Source of the DNA: Rothia uropygialis
GTDB lineage: Bacteria > Actinomycetota > Actinomycetes > Actinomycetales > Micrococcaceae
DNA length: 64,000 bases
Assembly: GCF_004137765.1 (NCBI RefSeq)
Contig: NZ_NOIS01000002.1
Coordinates: 558,001-622,000 of the forward strand
Reading direction: 5' to 3'
Both the position numbers and the translations under genes were made by a program. How positions within the stretch are numbered: the first letter of the stretch is position 1; each line of letters starts with the position of its first letter. The notes below the pieces were generated by a model, which saw only the letters and a program-made list of their open reading frames with translations, was not told the origin of the DNA and did not search any database. Of this stretch, positions 8,854-19,205 are shown piece after piece.

Positions 8854-8859
8854 GCTCCC

Positions 8860-8865
8860 AGTCTA
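8860..8865 (-). promoter_or_regulatory. -10 element of a leaderless promoter for the GNAT/acyl-CoA synthetase fusion
   Basis: On the minus strand TAGACT is followed by 6 nt and then the ATG at 8853. The divergent parC gene has its own TAGACT at 8895-8900 on the plus strand, about 38 nt before its ATG, so the 85-bp divergent gap holds two face-to-face promoters. Confidence 0.45.
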
Positions 8866-8938
8866 GTAGCGCAAGTCACAGGAGCCTATTGTTCTAGACT
8901 GGTGAGGCCCAGAACCGTCAGACCGTGAGGATCCATAG

Positions 8939-11506
8939 ATGGCCCCCCGCCGTAAGTCGTCGAATACTCCCGAGGATTTCCCGCTCGACGTCGTCGAGAA
9001 CATCGTCGATATCGATGTGTCGTCCGAAATGGAAACGAGTTTCCTCGAGTACTCGTATTCGGTGATCTATTCCCGTGCGCTTCCGGACGCACGGGACGGT
9101 CTCAAGCCTGTGCAACGGCGCATTCTCTTTATGATGACCCAAATGGGACTACGCCCGGATCGGGGCCACGTGAAGTCTGCCCGCGTGGTCGGAGAGGTCA
9201 TGGGCAAGTTGCATCCTCACGGGGACAGCGCCATCTACGACGCCATGGTTCGGTTAGCGCAGCCTTTCGCGATGCGCTTGCCCTTGGTCGACGGGCACGG
9301 GAATTTCGGCTCGGTCGACGACGGTCCCGCGGCCGCCCGTTACACCGAGGCCCGTATGGCACCTGCTTCTCTCGCTCTGACCGGCGATCTGGACGAAGAC
9401 GTCGTGGATTTCGTGCCCAATTACGACAACCAGTTCACGCAACCGGGCGTCCTGCCTGCGGCATTCCCGAATCTGCTGGTCAACGGTTCCTCGGGCATTG
9501 CCGTGGGCATGGCGACCAATATGGCCCCACATAATCTTCGGGAAGTCATTGCGGGAGCCCGGCATTTGATCGAGCAACCGGATGCGACCCTCGAAGAGAT
9601 CATGAGGTTCATCCCTGGTCCGGATCTTCCGACGGGCGGCAGTATTGTCGGACTCGACGGAATCAAGGATGCATATGCGACGGGCCGTGGATCCTTCAAG
9701 ACCCGTGCCAAGGTCAGCATCGAACAGGTCACGGCCCGGAAACAGGGCCTCGTGATCACCGAGCTGCCGTATCTGGTGGGCGCGGAGAAAGTCATTGAGA
9801 AAATCAAGGACGGCGTCCAGTCGAAGAAGCTCTCGGGCATCTCCGACGTCGTGGATCTGACGGACCGCAAGAATGGTACGCGGCTGGTCGTGGAGCTCAA
9901 GAATGGGTTCAACCCCCACGCTGTCCTGCAGTCCTTGTACAAGTACACGCCGCTCGAGGACTCGTTCGGGATCAACAACGTGGCGCTGGTCGACGGCCAG
10001 CCCCGGACACTGGGTCTTTTGGACCTGTTGAAGGTTTACGTCGGGCACAGGATCGACGTCGTTCGTCGCCGAACTGCCTTCCGCTTGGGCAAGTCCAAGG
10101 ACAGGTTGCACCTGGTCGAGGGCCTTCTGGTTGCAATTCTGGACATCGATGAAGTCATCGAGATCATTCGTTCCTCGGATCAGACGGCTCAGGCACGTGA
10201 GCGACTGATGATGGTCTTCGACCTCAGCGAGGCCCAGGCCAATCACATCCTGGAATTGCGCCTGCGCCAATTGACTAAGTTCTCCCGCATCGAGTTGGAA
10301 ACCGAGCGCGACGAGCTCCGCGCGAAAATCGAGGAGCTCGAGTCGATCCTCTCATCCGACGCCAAATTGCGCGCCGTGGTCTCGGACGAGTTGGCCGAGG
10401 TCTCCGAACGCTACGGAACGGATCGCCGCACCGAGTTGGCAGGCTCGGACGATCTGGCGAAGTTGGCCTCCGCCGTCACGGATTCGGGAGCGAAAACTGC
10501 AAAGAAGGGGCTGGGTCTTGCTCTGGAGATCGCGGACGACCCGTGTTGGGTCGCGCTTTCCACGTCAGGGCAGCTCGGACGAACTCCAGGAGGGCCCGGC
10601 GGCAGGGAGTCCTTCGAGGACCCCGGGAAACGGATCAAGCACGACGCCCTGCGTTCTTTGGTGCCGGCGACTGCCCGGGGCGAGATCGGGGCCGTCCTCT
10701 CCTCGGGACGGATGGTCCGTGTCAATGTCATGGACATACCGCAGCTGGAGCTCTCCGGAAGCGCTCCGAACCTCGGCACTGGTGTGCGGGTCAAGGACTT
10801 CCTGACCTTGGAGAAGGGCGAGTCGTTGATCGGCCTCGCGCCGCTGAATCAAATCATCGCGCTCGGTACGGCTCAAGGCGTCGTCAAGCGCGTCAATCCG
10901 GATTACCCGTTGAACAGGGACGACTGGCCCATCATTTCGCTCAAGGACGGCGACGAGCTGGTGGGAGTCACGCACGCGTCGAATGATGACAACCTGGTTT
11001 TCATCACTCGCGAGGCCAAACTTCTTTCCTTCGACGCGGCCAAGGTCCGCCCGCAGGGTCGTACCGCAGGAGGGGTCGCGGGAATCAAATTGGCAGAAGG
11101 AGACCGTGTTCTGTATTTCGGCGCCATCGCACCGGGCGAGCCCGCGGTCGTCGTGACGGTTTCCGATTCGGGCGAGGCACTGCCTGGGACTGTGGCCGGA
11201 TCGGCGAAGATCACCGAGTTCAGTGAGTACCCGTCCAAGGGGCGAGCTACCGGTGGTGTGCGCGCTCACCGTTTCCTCAAGGGCGAGTCGGTTCTCCGGC
11301 TTGCGTGGGCCGGCAGGGGCCCGGCCAAGGCCGTCTCATCGGCCGGCGTCGCTCGGTCCTTGCCGACCGAATACGGTGCCCGGGACGGCTCGGGGGTTCA
11401 GCTCTCGCAGTCGATCGATGCCATCGGACCCGCCCTCGGATCCGGTGCAGAGGACGGTTCCGTGCGAGACGACGCCGATGATTCGGTCGACATCACGGCA
11501 AGCTAG
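8939..11506 (+). CDS. parC: DNA topoisomerase IV subunit A
   Basis: An 855-residue type IIA topoisomerase A subunit. Together with ParE (20390-22498) it decatenates daughter chromosomes. It has the N-terminal winged-helix/tower domain with the quinolone pocket (HPHGDSAIYDAMVRLAQ, about 82-98), the catalytic Tyr in AAARYTEARM (about 131), a coiled-coil arm with the FDLSEAQANHILELRLRQLT hinge, and a C-terminal beta-pinwheel (about 520-820). No GyrA-box (QRRGGKG) is visible, which favours ParC over GyrA. Ser and Asp at the quinolone-resistance positions look wild type. A plus-strand TAGACT (8895-8900) is a likely -10 element, and GAGG about 8 nt before the ATG is a probable ribosome binding site. 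Confidence 0.93.
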   Translation: MAPRRKSSNTPEDFPLDVVENIVDIDVSSEMETSFLEYSYSVIYSRALPDARDGLKPVQRRILFMMTQMGLRPDRGHVKSARVVGEVMGKLHPHGDSAIYDAMVRLAQPFAMRLPLVDGHGNFGSVDDGPAAARYTEARMAPASLALTGDLDEDVVDFVPNYDNQFTQPGVLPAAFPNLLVNGSSGIAVGMATNMAPHNLREVIAGARHLIEQPDATLEEIMRFIPGPDLPTGGSIVGLDGIKDAYATGRGSFKTRAKVSIEQVTARKQGLVITELPYLVGAEKVIEKIKDGVQSKKLSGISDVVDLTDRKNGTRLVVELKNGFNPHAVLQSLYKYTPLEDSFGINNVALVDGQPRTLGLLDLLKVYVGHRIDVVRRRTAFRLGKSKDRLHLVEGLLVAILDIDEVIEIIRSSDQTAQARERLMMVFDLSEAQANHILELRLRQLTKFSRIELETERDELRAKIEELESILSSDAKLRAVVSDELAEVSERYGTDRRTELAGSDDLAKLASAVTDSGAKTAKKGLGLALEIADDPCWVALSTSGQLGRTPGGPGGRESFEDPGKRIKHDALRSLVPATARGEIGAVLSSGRMVRVNVMDIPQLELSGSAPNLGTGVRVKDFLTLEKGESLIGLAPLNQIIALGTAQGVVKRVNPDYPLNRDDWPIISLKDGDELVGVTHASNDDNLVFITREAKLLSFDAAKVRPQGRTAGGVAGIKLAEGDRVLYFGAIAPGEPAVVVTVSDSGEALPGTVAGSAKITEFSEYPSKGRATGGVRAHRFLKGESVLRLAWAGRGPAKAVSSAGVARSLPTEYGARDGSGVQLSQSIDAIGPALGSGAEDGSVRDDADDSVDITAS

Positions 11507-11583
11507 TAACCGGACCACTGCGCTGGCCAGGCTCCCACACGGTGGGGCGGACAACTCCGAACACACCGGTTTCGGTGCATCCG

Positions 11584-12612
11584 CTAGTATCGCAGGGTTG
11601 CTGTCACTGGCACGTGGTCGGAGGGCCCCTCGAGTGACATGACTTTGCCGTCTTCCACACGGACGGCCTCATTGACCACGATGTGGTCGATCTGAGTTCT
11701 GGCCCACGCCGGGGCAACGCTCGGCCAGGTTCCTGTGGACACGCCCGATGACGGAAGCGCATCCGAGCATCCCTCACGTGAGGGAATGCTCGCCATGTGA
11801 CCGTGCCACGGATTGGCGTTGTAGTCACCCGCGGCGATGACGGGGCGTTCATCTTCGTGCTGCGGAGAGCACACGGCGTTGAGAACGTTCCCGGCATCCG
11901 AGTCCCACAAGTCCATCCAATTCGGAACAGGACTAGCGGTGTGCACACCGAGGATGACCGGTTTTCGAGAATTCTGGTCGCGCGGTTCCACGGTCAATGT
12001 GCCCAATGTGGTCTCCGCTCCATCCCGGACCTGGTATTGCCCCATGTTCTTCGAGATCATGACCGTCGTCGGGGAAACCCCGGCTTTGGTTTCCGTTGCA
12101 AAGATTTGGTATTGCTCGCTCTTGCCCAGTTGAGCCAGGTGAGTCTCGAGCGGCCCGGTACTCGCCTCCGGCAGGACCACGACTTCCGGGTCGTCGGCGA
12201 TGAGGTCGCGGAGATCATTCGCGTTCAGCTCATCATGGACGTTCCAGCTCACCACGGAAAGGGTTTCGCCCTCGGACGGGCCCGTCTGCGTCCCGGACAC
12301 CGGATTGATCGCCATGACAACGCAGACGGCCGAGAGCAGGATCCCGAGCAGGGGCGTCACATTGATGGTGCAGCGCTCGTGCGAGATGCATCGAAATATC
12401 CAGCCGAGCAAGGCCCACAGCAAGAACAAGAGCCCCATTGCGCCACCTGCCAGCACGGGGAAAGCCAAGACCTGACCGAAGACGAGCCGGGTGGTCCACG
12501 GGGCGGCGATCCCCGTCCCCTGGGCCACCAACCATGGAGTTGCCAGCACGAACACCAGGTAAAGCGGCGGGAGCAGAAACAGGACCGAAGCAAGCTTGAG
12601 GGCTTTGCGCAT
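11584..12612 (-). CDS. Membrane-anchored endonuclease/exonuclease/phosphatase family protein
   Basis: A 342-residue protein with about three N-terminal membrane helices in the first 110 residues, then an EEP-fold domain outside the membrane. The EEP motifs are present: SWNVHDE (Asn), VVVLPEAS (Glu), GVHTASP, AAGDYNANPWHG (GDxN), ARTQIDHIVV and the terminal SDHVPV (catalytic His). Such proteins hydrolyse phosphodiesters of nucleic acids or lipids; the substrate is unknown. The ATG at 12612 is preferred because AAGGAG lies 11 nt upstream and the hydrophobic segment begins just after it. An in-frame GTG at 12675 would add 21 polar residues and has no ribosome binding site. It is the last gene downstream of cydDC, 46-109 nt after its stop. 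Confidence 0.85.
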   Translation of the reverse strand: MRKALKLASVLFLLPPLYLVFVLATPWLVAQGTGIAAPWTTRLVFGQVLAFPVLAGGAMGLLFLLWALLGWIFRCISHERCTINVTPLLGILLSAVCVVMAINPVSGTQTGPSEGETLSVVSWNVHDELNANDLRDLIADDPEVVVLPEASTGPLETHLAQLGKSEQYQIFATETKAGVSPTTVMISKNMGQYQVRDGAETTLGTLTVEPRDQNSRKPVILGVHTASPVPNWMDLWDSDAGNVLNAVCSPQHEDERPVIAAGDYNANPWHGHMASIPSREGCSDALPSSGVSTGTWPSVAPAWARTQIDHIVVNEAVRVEDGKVMSLEGPSDHVPVTATLRY

Positions 12613-12721
12613 GTGCTGTGGTGCTCCTTCGAAGGGCTTGAGCTGTTCGAGTGACTCGTCCGGTTTTCCGTCCACTCAAGCGGCTTGGGGTCCGACGTGC
12701 GGCTCAGCCGCGACGTACGGG

Positions 12722-15700
12722 TTACCGGCCCGAGCAGCCCTCGAGAGAAATGACGGAACGACAATGCACCAGATCGGTGGGCCGATGCGAAATCACTATC
12801 GTACCCGGAGCGTTGGTGCCCGATGCGGAAGTGCGCGTGGCTCGGTCCAGTTCCTCGATGAGAGACAACGCGGCTTCTTCGTCGAGGTGAGCGGTCGGCT
12901 CGTCCACCAGTAGAAATGGAGCTTCGGTCAGAAGGGCTCGGGCCATCGCGAGGCGCTGCCGCTGCCCTCCGGAGAGCATTGAACCTCCAGCTCCAACGCG
13001 CGTCTCCAACCCGAATTCCCATGAGTCGAGGAGAGGCCCCAGACCGACCCGGCGCATGATGGATTCGAGTTCTTCATCGGACGGAGCGGCCGTCCGCGGG
13101 CGGGCGAGAGACAGGTTACCCCGGACGGTTGAGTCGAAAATGTAGGCGTCCTGCGGGCACCATGCCGAGGCCCCGCGGAGTCTTCGGGATGTCACCTGTT
13201 CCGAATCGACGCGGATTTCACCGCTTTCGGGAGTCAGGAAGCCGAGCAGTATCGCGAGGGTGGTTGTTTTTCCGGAGCCGGAGGGACCTGTGATCCCCAA
13301 GGTTGAGCCACGGCTGACCTGACCGGACAGTCCGTTGACCGCGGGGCGGTCCATTCCCGGCCATCGTGCCGAGAGATTGTCGAGGGTCAGGGCCTTCGCG
13401 CCCATCAGACTCGTCTCCGAGGATTCGGCCTCTTCGCCCTCCTTCGCCGTGTTCGCCGAACCACGAGGTGTGGTGTCCAGCCCACGACGGATCTTGGCTA
13501 CGAGGCGCGAAAAAGTTGGCCACGAACGGATGGCTTCAATGGCTTGGGTCGAGGGCTCGACGAGTGCCGTGCACAAGAGCACTGGGATAGCGGCCATCGG
13601 CGCGCTGATCTCCCCGTCGGTCACAGGACCCCACGCGAGAACGGCAATACCCAGCGCCGTGGCCCACCATGTGGCGAGCGTGAGCCCGTTGCCCAGACCG
13701 GTTGCGAATGCGGATCGCCGGGAGGCTCGCAGAGCTATGCGGTCTTGGCGGGTAAGTGCAGACAACACGGCGTCGCTCAGACGATTGCCCCTGAGGTCTT
13801 CGGAAGATTCCATGGCTCCGAGAGCGCCTCTCAGCGTTCTCTCGCTGGATGCGCGACTCACGGTGTCCGCATGCCGGTCGGCAACGAGGACAATCCTAGG
13901 GATGATCACCGAGGTCACGAACGCGGCAACGGCAACCAGCCACGCGGCGGACGGGACGGTCCAGACCGTAGCTACTACGGCTGCGATCATCGTCGGGACG
14001 ATTGTGGCGATGGGTAGCAGGACTCGCGGCATGGCGTCGCGCAGTTCGTCGACATCTCCGACAAGCCGGTCCAAGAAAGTTCCTCCTCGCAACAGCGAGC
14101 GGAGGCTCAGCGCTGACTCCCCCATTGAGTTCCAGGCATTCATGCGCAAACGGTTCGCGGCGCGCAACACGGTGTCGTGCGTGAGCAACCGCTCGAGGTA
14201 ACGGAACACGGCACGTCCCAGACCGAAGAATCTGACGCCCACGATCGCGACCATCAGATACATCATTCCCGGCTGTTGCGAGGCCCGGACAATCAACCAC
14301 CCGGATAGCGCCGTGAGTGACGCTCCGAAAGCGACCGTTAGGAAGGACAGGCCCACGGAGCCCAGTGCTTGGCGCCAGCGCACGCCGGTAGCCCGCCTCA
14401 CCGTCGCCAGAGTCTCCCGGATGCCGTGTGCTTTGACGTCTTCGCGCTCCGCGCCTCCGTCAACGATCGATTTTTCAGGGTCAGGTCGGCGCGTCAGGAC
14501 CCGGAGCGTTGCCGGCTCTCCTCCCGAGCGGACTCGGGAGAGCAGGCTCTCATCCGATGTGGAGGAGAGCTCACGTCGGGTGATCCTCCCGTTTCTGTCC
14601 AGGACGATTCGTCCCGCACCGGAAGGGCCTGTGGAAACATCGTGAGTCACCCACAGGATCGTGGCCCCACCCTCTGAGAGTTCCTGCAACGCGCCGGTGA
14701 CTTTGTCGGCCGCTTCCGCATCAAGATGAGCCGTCGGTTCGTCGACCAGGATCAGTTGACCAGTCTTGGAGTTCCCCGAATCCGAGCAATCGGACAGCCG
14801 GACCCTTGAGGCAGCCAGTACCCGTGCGATGGCCAGACGGCGTGCTTGCCCGGCAGACAACGCCGTTGGGGCGATGGCCTCTAGCTCCTCGAGACCTACT
14901 GATCGCAGAGCGGAACAGATGACGGGAGACCATTTGGATCGGAGCTTTTCTGCCTTCGGGCTTTGGCCAGGACCTCGTTCGGCTTCGAAGTCTTGGAGCC
15001 AGATCTCTGCGTCTTCGGGATCGATGTAAAGACCTACCTCGTCGGCGGCGGTCGCGGCCAGGAAATGGGGAGACTGTCCGATCCACGCCACCGCACCCGG
15101 CGTCGAGATACTCCCGCTCATGGTTGGTCCTTTCGAGTCGGGTCCGACGCGCTCAGCGCGTACCAGATCACCCAGGACCTTGAGTAGAGTGGTTTTCCCG
15201 CTTCCGGAGGGGCCGGTGAGGAGGGTCGTCGTCCCGGCGGCGAGTGTGAAGGAAATGTCCCGGAGAACCTGACCACGGCCCGGGTATCCGACGGTCAGCC
15301 CGTCCACGGATACGGAACCGAAGCCGTGCTTGGTCACCACGGATCGGCCGACGGGCTCGTCGAGGAGTTCCTCGGAACGACGAAGGGCTTCCACGCCGTC
15401 CTGTGACTGGTGGAAGGCCGTTCCGACATCGCGGAGGGGCTGGAAACATTCCGGGGCCAGCAAGAGGACCAGCAGCGCGGTATCGAGGCCGATCTCACCG
15501 TGGACGAGTCGCAGTCCGATGAACACGGCGACCAACGCGACCGAGATCGTCGTAATGAGCTCGAGGGCTAGAGAAGATTGGAAAGCCGATCGCAACGTCG
15601 TCATGGTCCGACGGCGGTATTGCTCGCCCAGTTCGGAGAGCGCTTGAGCCTGTGCTTTCTCCCGTTTGAGCCCGAACAAAACCGGCAGGCCCCGGGAAAG

Positions 15701-16456
15701 CTCCACGATATGTTGCGACAGTCGAAGCAGCTGAGACTGCGCTTCTCGCGTATCGTTCTGTGTCGTCTTCCCGATCAGGATCATGAAAATCGGCACGAGC
15801 GGCAACGTGAGAACGAGGACCAGTGCACTCAACGGGTCGGCGCAAAGAATCACGACCAGCAGGATCGCTGGGATCACGCCCGTAGAGACCAAGGCGGTGA
15901 TGGTTTTGACGTAATAGTCGTCCAGGGCATCGAGGCCTCTCGATACCAGGATTGCCACGGCGCCGTCGCCTGTTGTTTCCCCGTCCGGGGAAGAACCCCG
16001 AGGCGCGGAGAGGACACGTTCGAGCAGCCCTCGCCGAATGGTGGATTTCGTTTCCGTAGCGGCTCTCTGTGAGACGACGGACAACCCCCAGTCAGCGGCG
16101 GCACGAAGCGCAAGCGATGACAGCCCGACCGCGACCACGCCCCAGGACCATGCTCCCCCGTCCCCGCCGAGCAACCAGTGCGGGAACAGTCCGTCCACGC
16201 CGGCCGACTTGGAACCCACAAAATCGGCCCAGCCCGACGAAGCCTCGCTGCCATGACCGCGCGAGATCGCGTCGAACGCGGCCTTCGCGAGGGCCGCGAG
16301 CAATGAACCCACGGCCGCGGCGAATCCCACCAAACCGACTGCCCTGAGGGCGCTGATGAGCCCAAGCACAGGGATGACCCGGCGAGCATGAGGACCCAGC
16401 GGCGGAGGCTGACTGCTCCGGCGCTGAGTCCTCGGTTTCTTGGGGTGTGTGCTCAA
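12722..16456 (-). CDS. cydDC: Fused thiol-reductant ABC exporter CydD-CydC
   Basis: A 1244-residue fusion of the two half-transporters needed for assembly of cytochrome bd, exporting cysteine/glutathione-type reductants (or handling heme, per recent work on E. coli CydDC). First half: six membrane helices (about 30-330), then an ATPase with Walker A GPSGSGKTTLLKVL, signature LSAGQARRLAIARVL and Walker B LILVDEPTAHLD. Second half: six helices from about 690, Walker A GPSGSGKTTTLAIL, signature LSGGQRQRLAMARALL and Walker B FLLVDEPTAHLDEE. The second signature is canonical and the first has A for G. Fusion of CydD and CydC is known in Streptomyces relatives. The start is a TTG at 16456, 9 nt after the cydB stop, without a clear ribosome binding site, so the exact start is uncertain. 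Confidence 0.93.
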   Translation of the reverse strand: MSTHPKKPRTQRRSSQPPPLGPHARRVIPVLGLISALRAVGLVGFAAAVGSLLAALAKAAFDAISRGHGSEASSGWADFVGSKSAGVDGLFPHWLLGGDGGAWSWGVVAVGLSSLALRAAADWGLSVVSQRAATETKSTIRRGLLERVLSAPRGSSPDGETTGDGAVAILVSRGLDALDDYYVKTITALVSTGVIPAILLVVILCADPLSALVLVLTLPLVPIFMILIGKTTQNDTREAQSQLLRLSQHIVELSRGLPVLFGLKREKAQAQALSELGEQYRRRTMTTLRSAFQSSLALELITTISVALVAVFIGLRLVHGEIGLDTALLVLLLAPECFQPLRDVGTAFHQSQDGVEALRRSEELLDEPVGRSVVTKHGFGSVSVDGLTVGYPGRGQVLRDISFTLAAGTTTLLTGPSGSGKTTLLKVLGDLVRAERVGPDSKGPTMSGSISTPGAVAWIGQSPHFLAATAADEVGLYIDPEDAEIWLQDFEAERGPGQSPKAEKLRSKWSPVICSALRSVGLEELEAIAPTALSAGQARRLAIARVLAASRVRLSDCSDSGNSKTGQLILVDEPTAHLDAEAADKVTGALQELSEGGATILWVTHDVSTGPSGAGRIVLDRNGRITRRELSSTSDESLLSRVRSGGEPATLRVLTRRPDPEKSIVDGGAEREDVKAHGIRETLATVRRATGVRWRQALGSVGLSFLTVAFGASLTALSGWLIVRASQQPGMMYLMVAIVGVRFFGLGRAVFRYLERLLTHDTVLRAANRLRMNAWNSMGESALSLRSLLRGGTFLDRLVGDVDELRDAMPRVLLPIATIVPTMIAAVVATVWTVPSAAWLVAVAAFVTSVIIPRIVLVADRHADTVSRASSERTLRGALGAMESSEDLRGNRLSDAVLSALTRQDRIALRASRRSAFATGLGNGLTLATWWATALGIAVLAWGPVTDGEISAPMAAIPVLLCTALVEPSTQAIEAIRSWPTFSRLVAKIRRGLDTTPRGSANTAKEGEEAESSETSLMGAKALTLDNLSARWPGMDRPAVNGLSGQVSRGSTLGITGPSGSGKTTTLAILLGFLTPESGEIRVDSEQVTSRRLRGASAWCPQDAYIFDSTVRGNLSLARPRTAAPSDEELESIMRRVGLGPLLDSWEFGLETRVGAGGSMLSGGQRQRLAMARALLTEAPFLLVDEPTAHLDEEAALSLIEELDRATRTSASGTNAPGTIVISHRPTDLVHCRSVISLEGCSGR

Positions 16457-16465
16457 TGAGCTGGT

Positions 16466-17530
16466 TCAGTTCGCGTTCGGATGATTGGCCAGGTCCGTGA
16501 CGCTGTGGGCCTCGGGTATGTGCTCCGCCGAAAGACGCTTCCTGAACACCCAGTACGTCCATCCCTGGTACAGGAAAAGAACCGGCAAACCGATGGCGGC
16601 CACGATCGTCATGATTTTCAGGGTGTACGGCGACGATGAGGCGTTACTGATCGTCAAGGTCGTGCCGTCCGCAAGCGTGGTCGGGAGAACATTGGGGTAG
16701 GCGGCCATGAAGATCGCAAGAGCCCCGAAGAGCGCAAACCCCGCGATCCCGGCGAAAGCCACGCCTTCGCGGCCACGGGCGGCCATGACCCAGGAGACGA
16801 TGGCCGCGATGACTGCCAGGACAAGCAGCGTGAGCGACAAGGGAGTCGCCCCAATGAACTGGAGCCAAATCGCCCAGGCCGCCATGGGCAGCAGGGCAAT
16901 CGGCAGCGCTCGCACCATCATCTTCCGTGCACGATGCCGAACCTCGCCGTCGGTCTTGAGCGCCAAGAAGGCCAGACCGTGCACAAGGCTGAATCCGACC
17001 ATGCCCAGGCCACCGAGCACTGCAGGAACGGTCAGCCAGGCGAAAGGCCCGCCCATTCGGTCGGCGTTGCTGTTCAGCGGGAGCCCCGTCGTCGTGATGG
17101 CCAGAGCGGCACCGATGAGGAAAGCGATAAAGAACGACGCCACGGACATGAGAGCGTTCCATCGAGGTTCCCACCGGGGACCGGTCAGCTTGCCGCGGTA
17201 CTCGATCGAGACGGCCCGTAGGATCAGTGCCAGCAGAATCAACGTGAGCGGAATGTACAAGGCCGAGAACAAGGCGGCATACCACATGGGGAACGCCGCA
17301 AAGATCGCCGCGCCGCCCGTCACCAGCCACACCTCGTTGCCGTCCCAAACGGGCCCGATGGTGTTGAGCAGCAGGCGTCGCTCCTTCTCATTGCGGGAGA
17401 AGATCCGACCCATCAACATCCCGACACCCAAGTCGAAACCGTCGAGGATGACGTAACCGATGAGCAGGACCCCGACCACCAGGAACCACAGGGTCGGCAA
17501 GCCGGGTTGGCCAACAAATTCTTCGAACAT
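16466..17530 (-). CDS. cydB: Cytochrome bd ubiquinol/menaquinol oxidase subunit II
   Basis: A 354-residue integral membrane subunit with eight to nine helices. It starts LPTLWFLVVGVLLIGYVILDGFDLGVGML, the diagnostic CydB first helix containing the family Asp-Gly-Phe-Asp-Leu-Gly motif, followed by NEKERRLLLNTIGPVWDGNEVWLV, also diagnostic. Partners with CydA in the quinol oxidase that reduces oxygen to water at low oxygen tension. It lies 12 nt downstream of cydA and 9 nt upstream of cydDC, forming one operon. The ATG at 17530 follows GGAGCGACCC, a usable ribosome binding site. Confidence 0.97.
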   Translation of the reverse strand: MFEEFVGQPGLPTLWFLVVGVLLIGYVILDGFDLGVGMLMGRIFSRNEKERRLLLNTIGPVWDGNEVWLVTGGAAIFAAFPMWYAALFSALYIPLTLILLALILRAVSIEYRGKLTGPRWEPRWNALMSVASFFIAFLIGAALAITTTGLPLNSNADRMGGPFAWLTVPAVLGGLGMVGFSLVHGLAFLALKTDGEVRHRARKMMVRALPIALLPMAAWAIWLQFIGATPLSLTLLVLAVIAAIVSWVMAARGREGVAFAGIAGFALFGALAIFMAAYPNVLPTTLADGTTLTISNASSSPYTLKIMTIVAAIGLPVLFLYQGWTYWVFRKRLSAEHIPEAHSVTDLANHPNAN

Positions 17531-17542
17531 GATGGGTCGCTC

Positions 17543-19120
17543 CTAGTAGGCGAAAGCCAGAACGTCGTCGTTCTTGTGGTCGTCGGGGTCGTCGTCGTTG
17601 TCCTTGTGAGGTTTGACCAGTTCCGGCATAGCAGCGACGACGCCGGTCTTGACGTATCTGGAGATCAGGAAGACCTCCACAACCATGAGCACGGCATAGA
17701 TCAGAACCAGGGCAATGAGCGAGAACAACAGCTCGCCCGCGGACACATTGGGCGATACCGCCGCCTCAGTGAACATGTAGATACGTTGACTCAGGGGCAA
17801 ATCGGGGTTGGGCGCCACGACGAAGGGCTGGCGGCCCATTTCGGTGAAGATCCAACCGGCAATATTTGCACCGAAGGGCGCGAAGATTCCAAAGATGGCG
17901 AGACGCATGAGCCACTTGGCTTGTGGAACCGTGCCCTTGCGCGTTACCCACCACGCGAAGACGCAGGACGCGGCCGCCAGACCGCCAAAGGTGATCATGA
18001 TTCTGAAGCCCCAGTAGGTGACCTCCATCAGCGGAAGATAACTGATCTCCGATCCTGCACGGTCCCCGTACAGCGACTTATCGGCGAGGTTGGTCCCGTA
18101 CATGTGCTGGTACTCGGGCATCAGCGTCGTGATACCCGGGATGTTCGTCGTGAAGTCGTCGTGAGCGAGGAAGGACAGCAACCCGGGGAGCTCGATCAAC
18201 GTGTTGACGTCGTCGCAGTTCTGAGATCCCAGATCGGAGATTGTCATTACGGAGAAGGCAGTGCCGTCGTGGCACGCCGCCTCTGCGGCGGCCATTTTGA
18301 GCGGCTGCTGTTCGAACATCAGCTGACCCTGGATGTGCCCGCTGAACGCTGTACCCAAGAATCCGATGAGGCCGACGAGGATTCCGACGCGCAGGGAACG
18401 GAACCACACCGTGTGGTCCTTCTTATCCTGGGCCCCGTGACCCGAATCGCCGACGACGACTCGACCCTCGGCGTCGACCGTGTCAATACCCTTAGCCCGT
18501 CGCTTCCAGAGCTTGTACCAGGCGATGCCGAGAAGGAAAGAGCCAGCGACGGCCAGAGAGCCGAAAAGCGTGTGGATGATAGCAACGATCGCGGTGTTGT
18601 TGGTCAGTACTGCGACGATGTCGTTGAGAATCGGCCTGCCATTGACGATTTCGTAACCAACCGGGTGTTGCATCCACGAGTTTGCGATGACGATGAAGAA
18701 AGCCGAGAGCCACGAAGCCGCCACTGCCGCACACAGACACAGCGCGTGGACCACGGGCTTGAGCTTCTTCCATCCGAAGATCCACAAGCCCAAGAACGTC
18801 GACTCGATGAAGAAGGCCAGCAGGCCTTCCATGGCCAGTGGAGCACCGAAGACGTCGCCGACGAATCGGGAGTATTCGCTCCACGCCATACCGAATTGAA
18901 ATTCTTGGACCAGCCCCGTGGCCACGCCCATGATGAAGTTGATCAGGTAGAGCTTGCCCCAGAATTTCGTGAGTCTGAGGTACTCTTCCTTGCCCGTCTT
19001 GATCCACATGATATTGAAGATCGCAACGACCATCCCGAGGCCCAGGGTCAGAGGCACCATCATGAAGTGGTAAACGGTTGTGGTCCCGAACTGCCAGCGG
19101 GCAATTTCTACAGTATCCAC
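17543..19120 (-). CDS. cydA: Cytochrome bd ubiquinol/menaquinol oxidase subunit I
   Basis: A 525-residue heme-carrying subunit of the high-affinity terminal oxidase. Heme ligands are visible: His18 (TTTVYHFMMVPLTLG, the b595 ligand), the His in AIIHTLFGS (b558) and the Met in YWGFRIMITFGG (b558). The acidic pair on the proton path is in FFIESTFLGLWIFGW, and GRQPF marks the end of the quinol-binding Q-loop. The GTG at 19120 is chosen because GAGGAG lies about 6 nt upstream and the protein then begins VDTVEIARWQFG, matching the family; a longer frame would add 45 residues of non-homologous sequence. First gene of cydA-cydB-cydDC. Confidence 0.96.
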   Translation of the reverse strand: MDTVEIARWQFGTTTVYHFMMVPLTLGLGMVVAIFNIMWIKTGKEEYLRLTKFWGKLYLINFIMGVATGLVQEFQFGMAWSEYSRFVGDVFGAPLAMEGLLAFFIESTFLGLWIFGWKKLKPVVHALCLCAAVAASWLSAFFIVIANSWMQHPVGYEIVNGRPILNDIVAVLTNNTAIVAIIHTLFGSLAVAGSFLLGIAWYKLWKRRAKGIDTVDAEGRVVVGDSGHGAQDKKDHTVWFRSLRVGILVGLIGFLGTAFSGHIQGQLMFEQQPLKMAAAEAACHDGTAFSVMTISDLGSQNCDDVNTLIELPGLLSFLAHDDFTTNIPGITTLMPEYQHMYGTNLADKSLYGDRAGSEISYLPLMEVTYWGFRIMITFGGLAAASCVFAWWVTRKGTVPQAKWLMRLAIFGIFAPFGANIAGWIFTEMGRQPFVVAPNPDLPLSQRIYMFTEAAVSPNVSAGELLFSLIALVLIYAVLMVVEVFLISRYVKTGVVAAMPELVKPHKDNDDDPDDHKNDDVLAFAY

Positions 19121-19205
19121 GATTCTCCTCGCGCAACTGAACGCACTCAACCGGTTCGGATCGGACCGGACACCTATAAGGTAGCAACCGCCCCTGGGCG
19201 TCCAG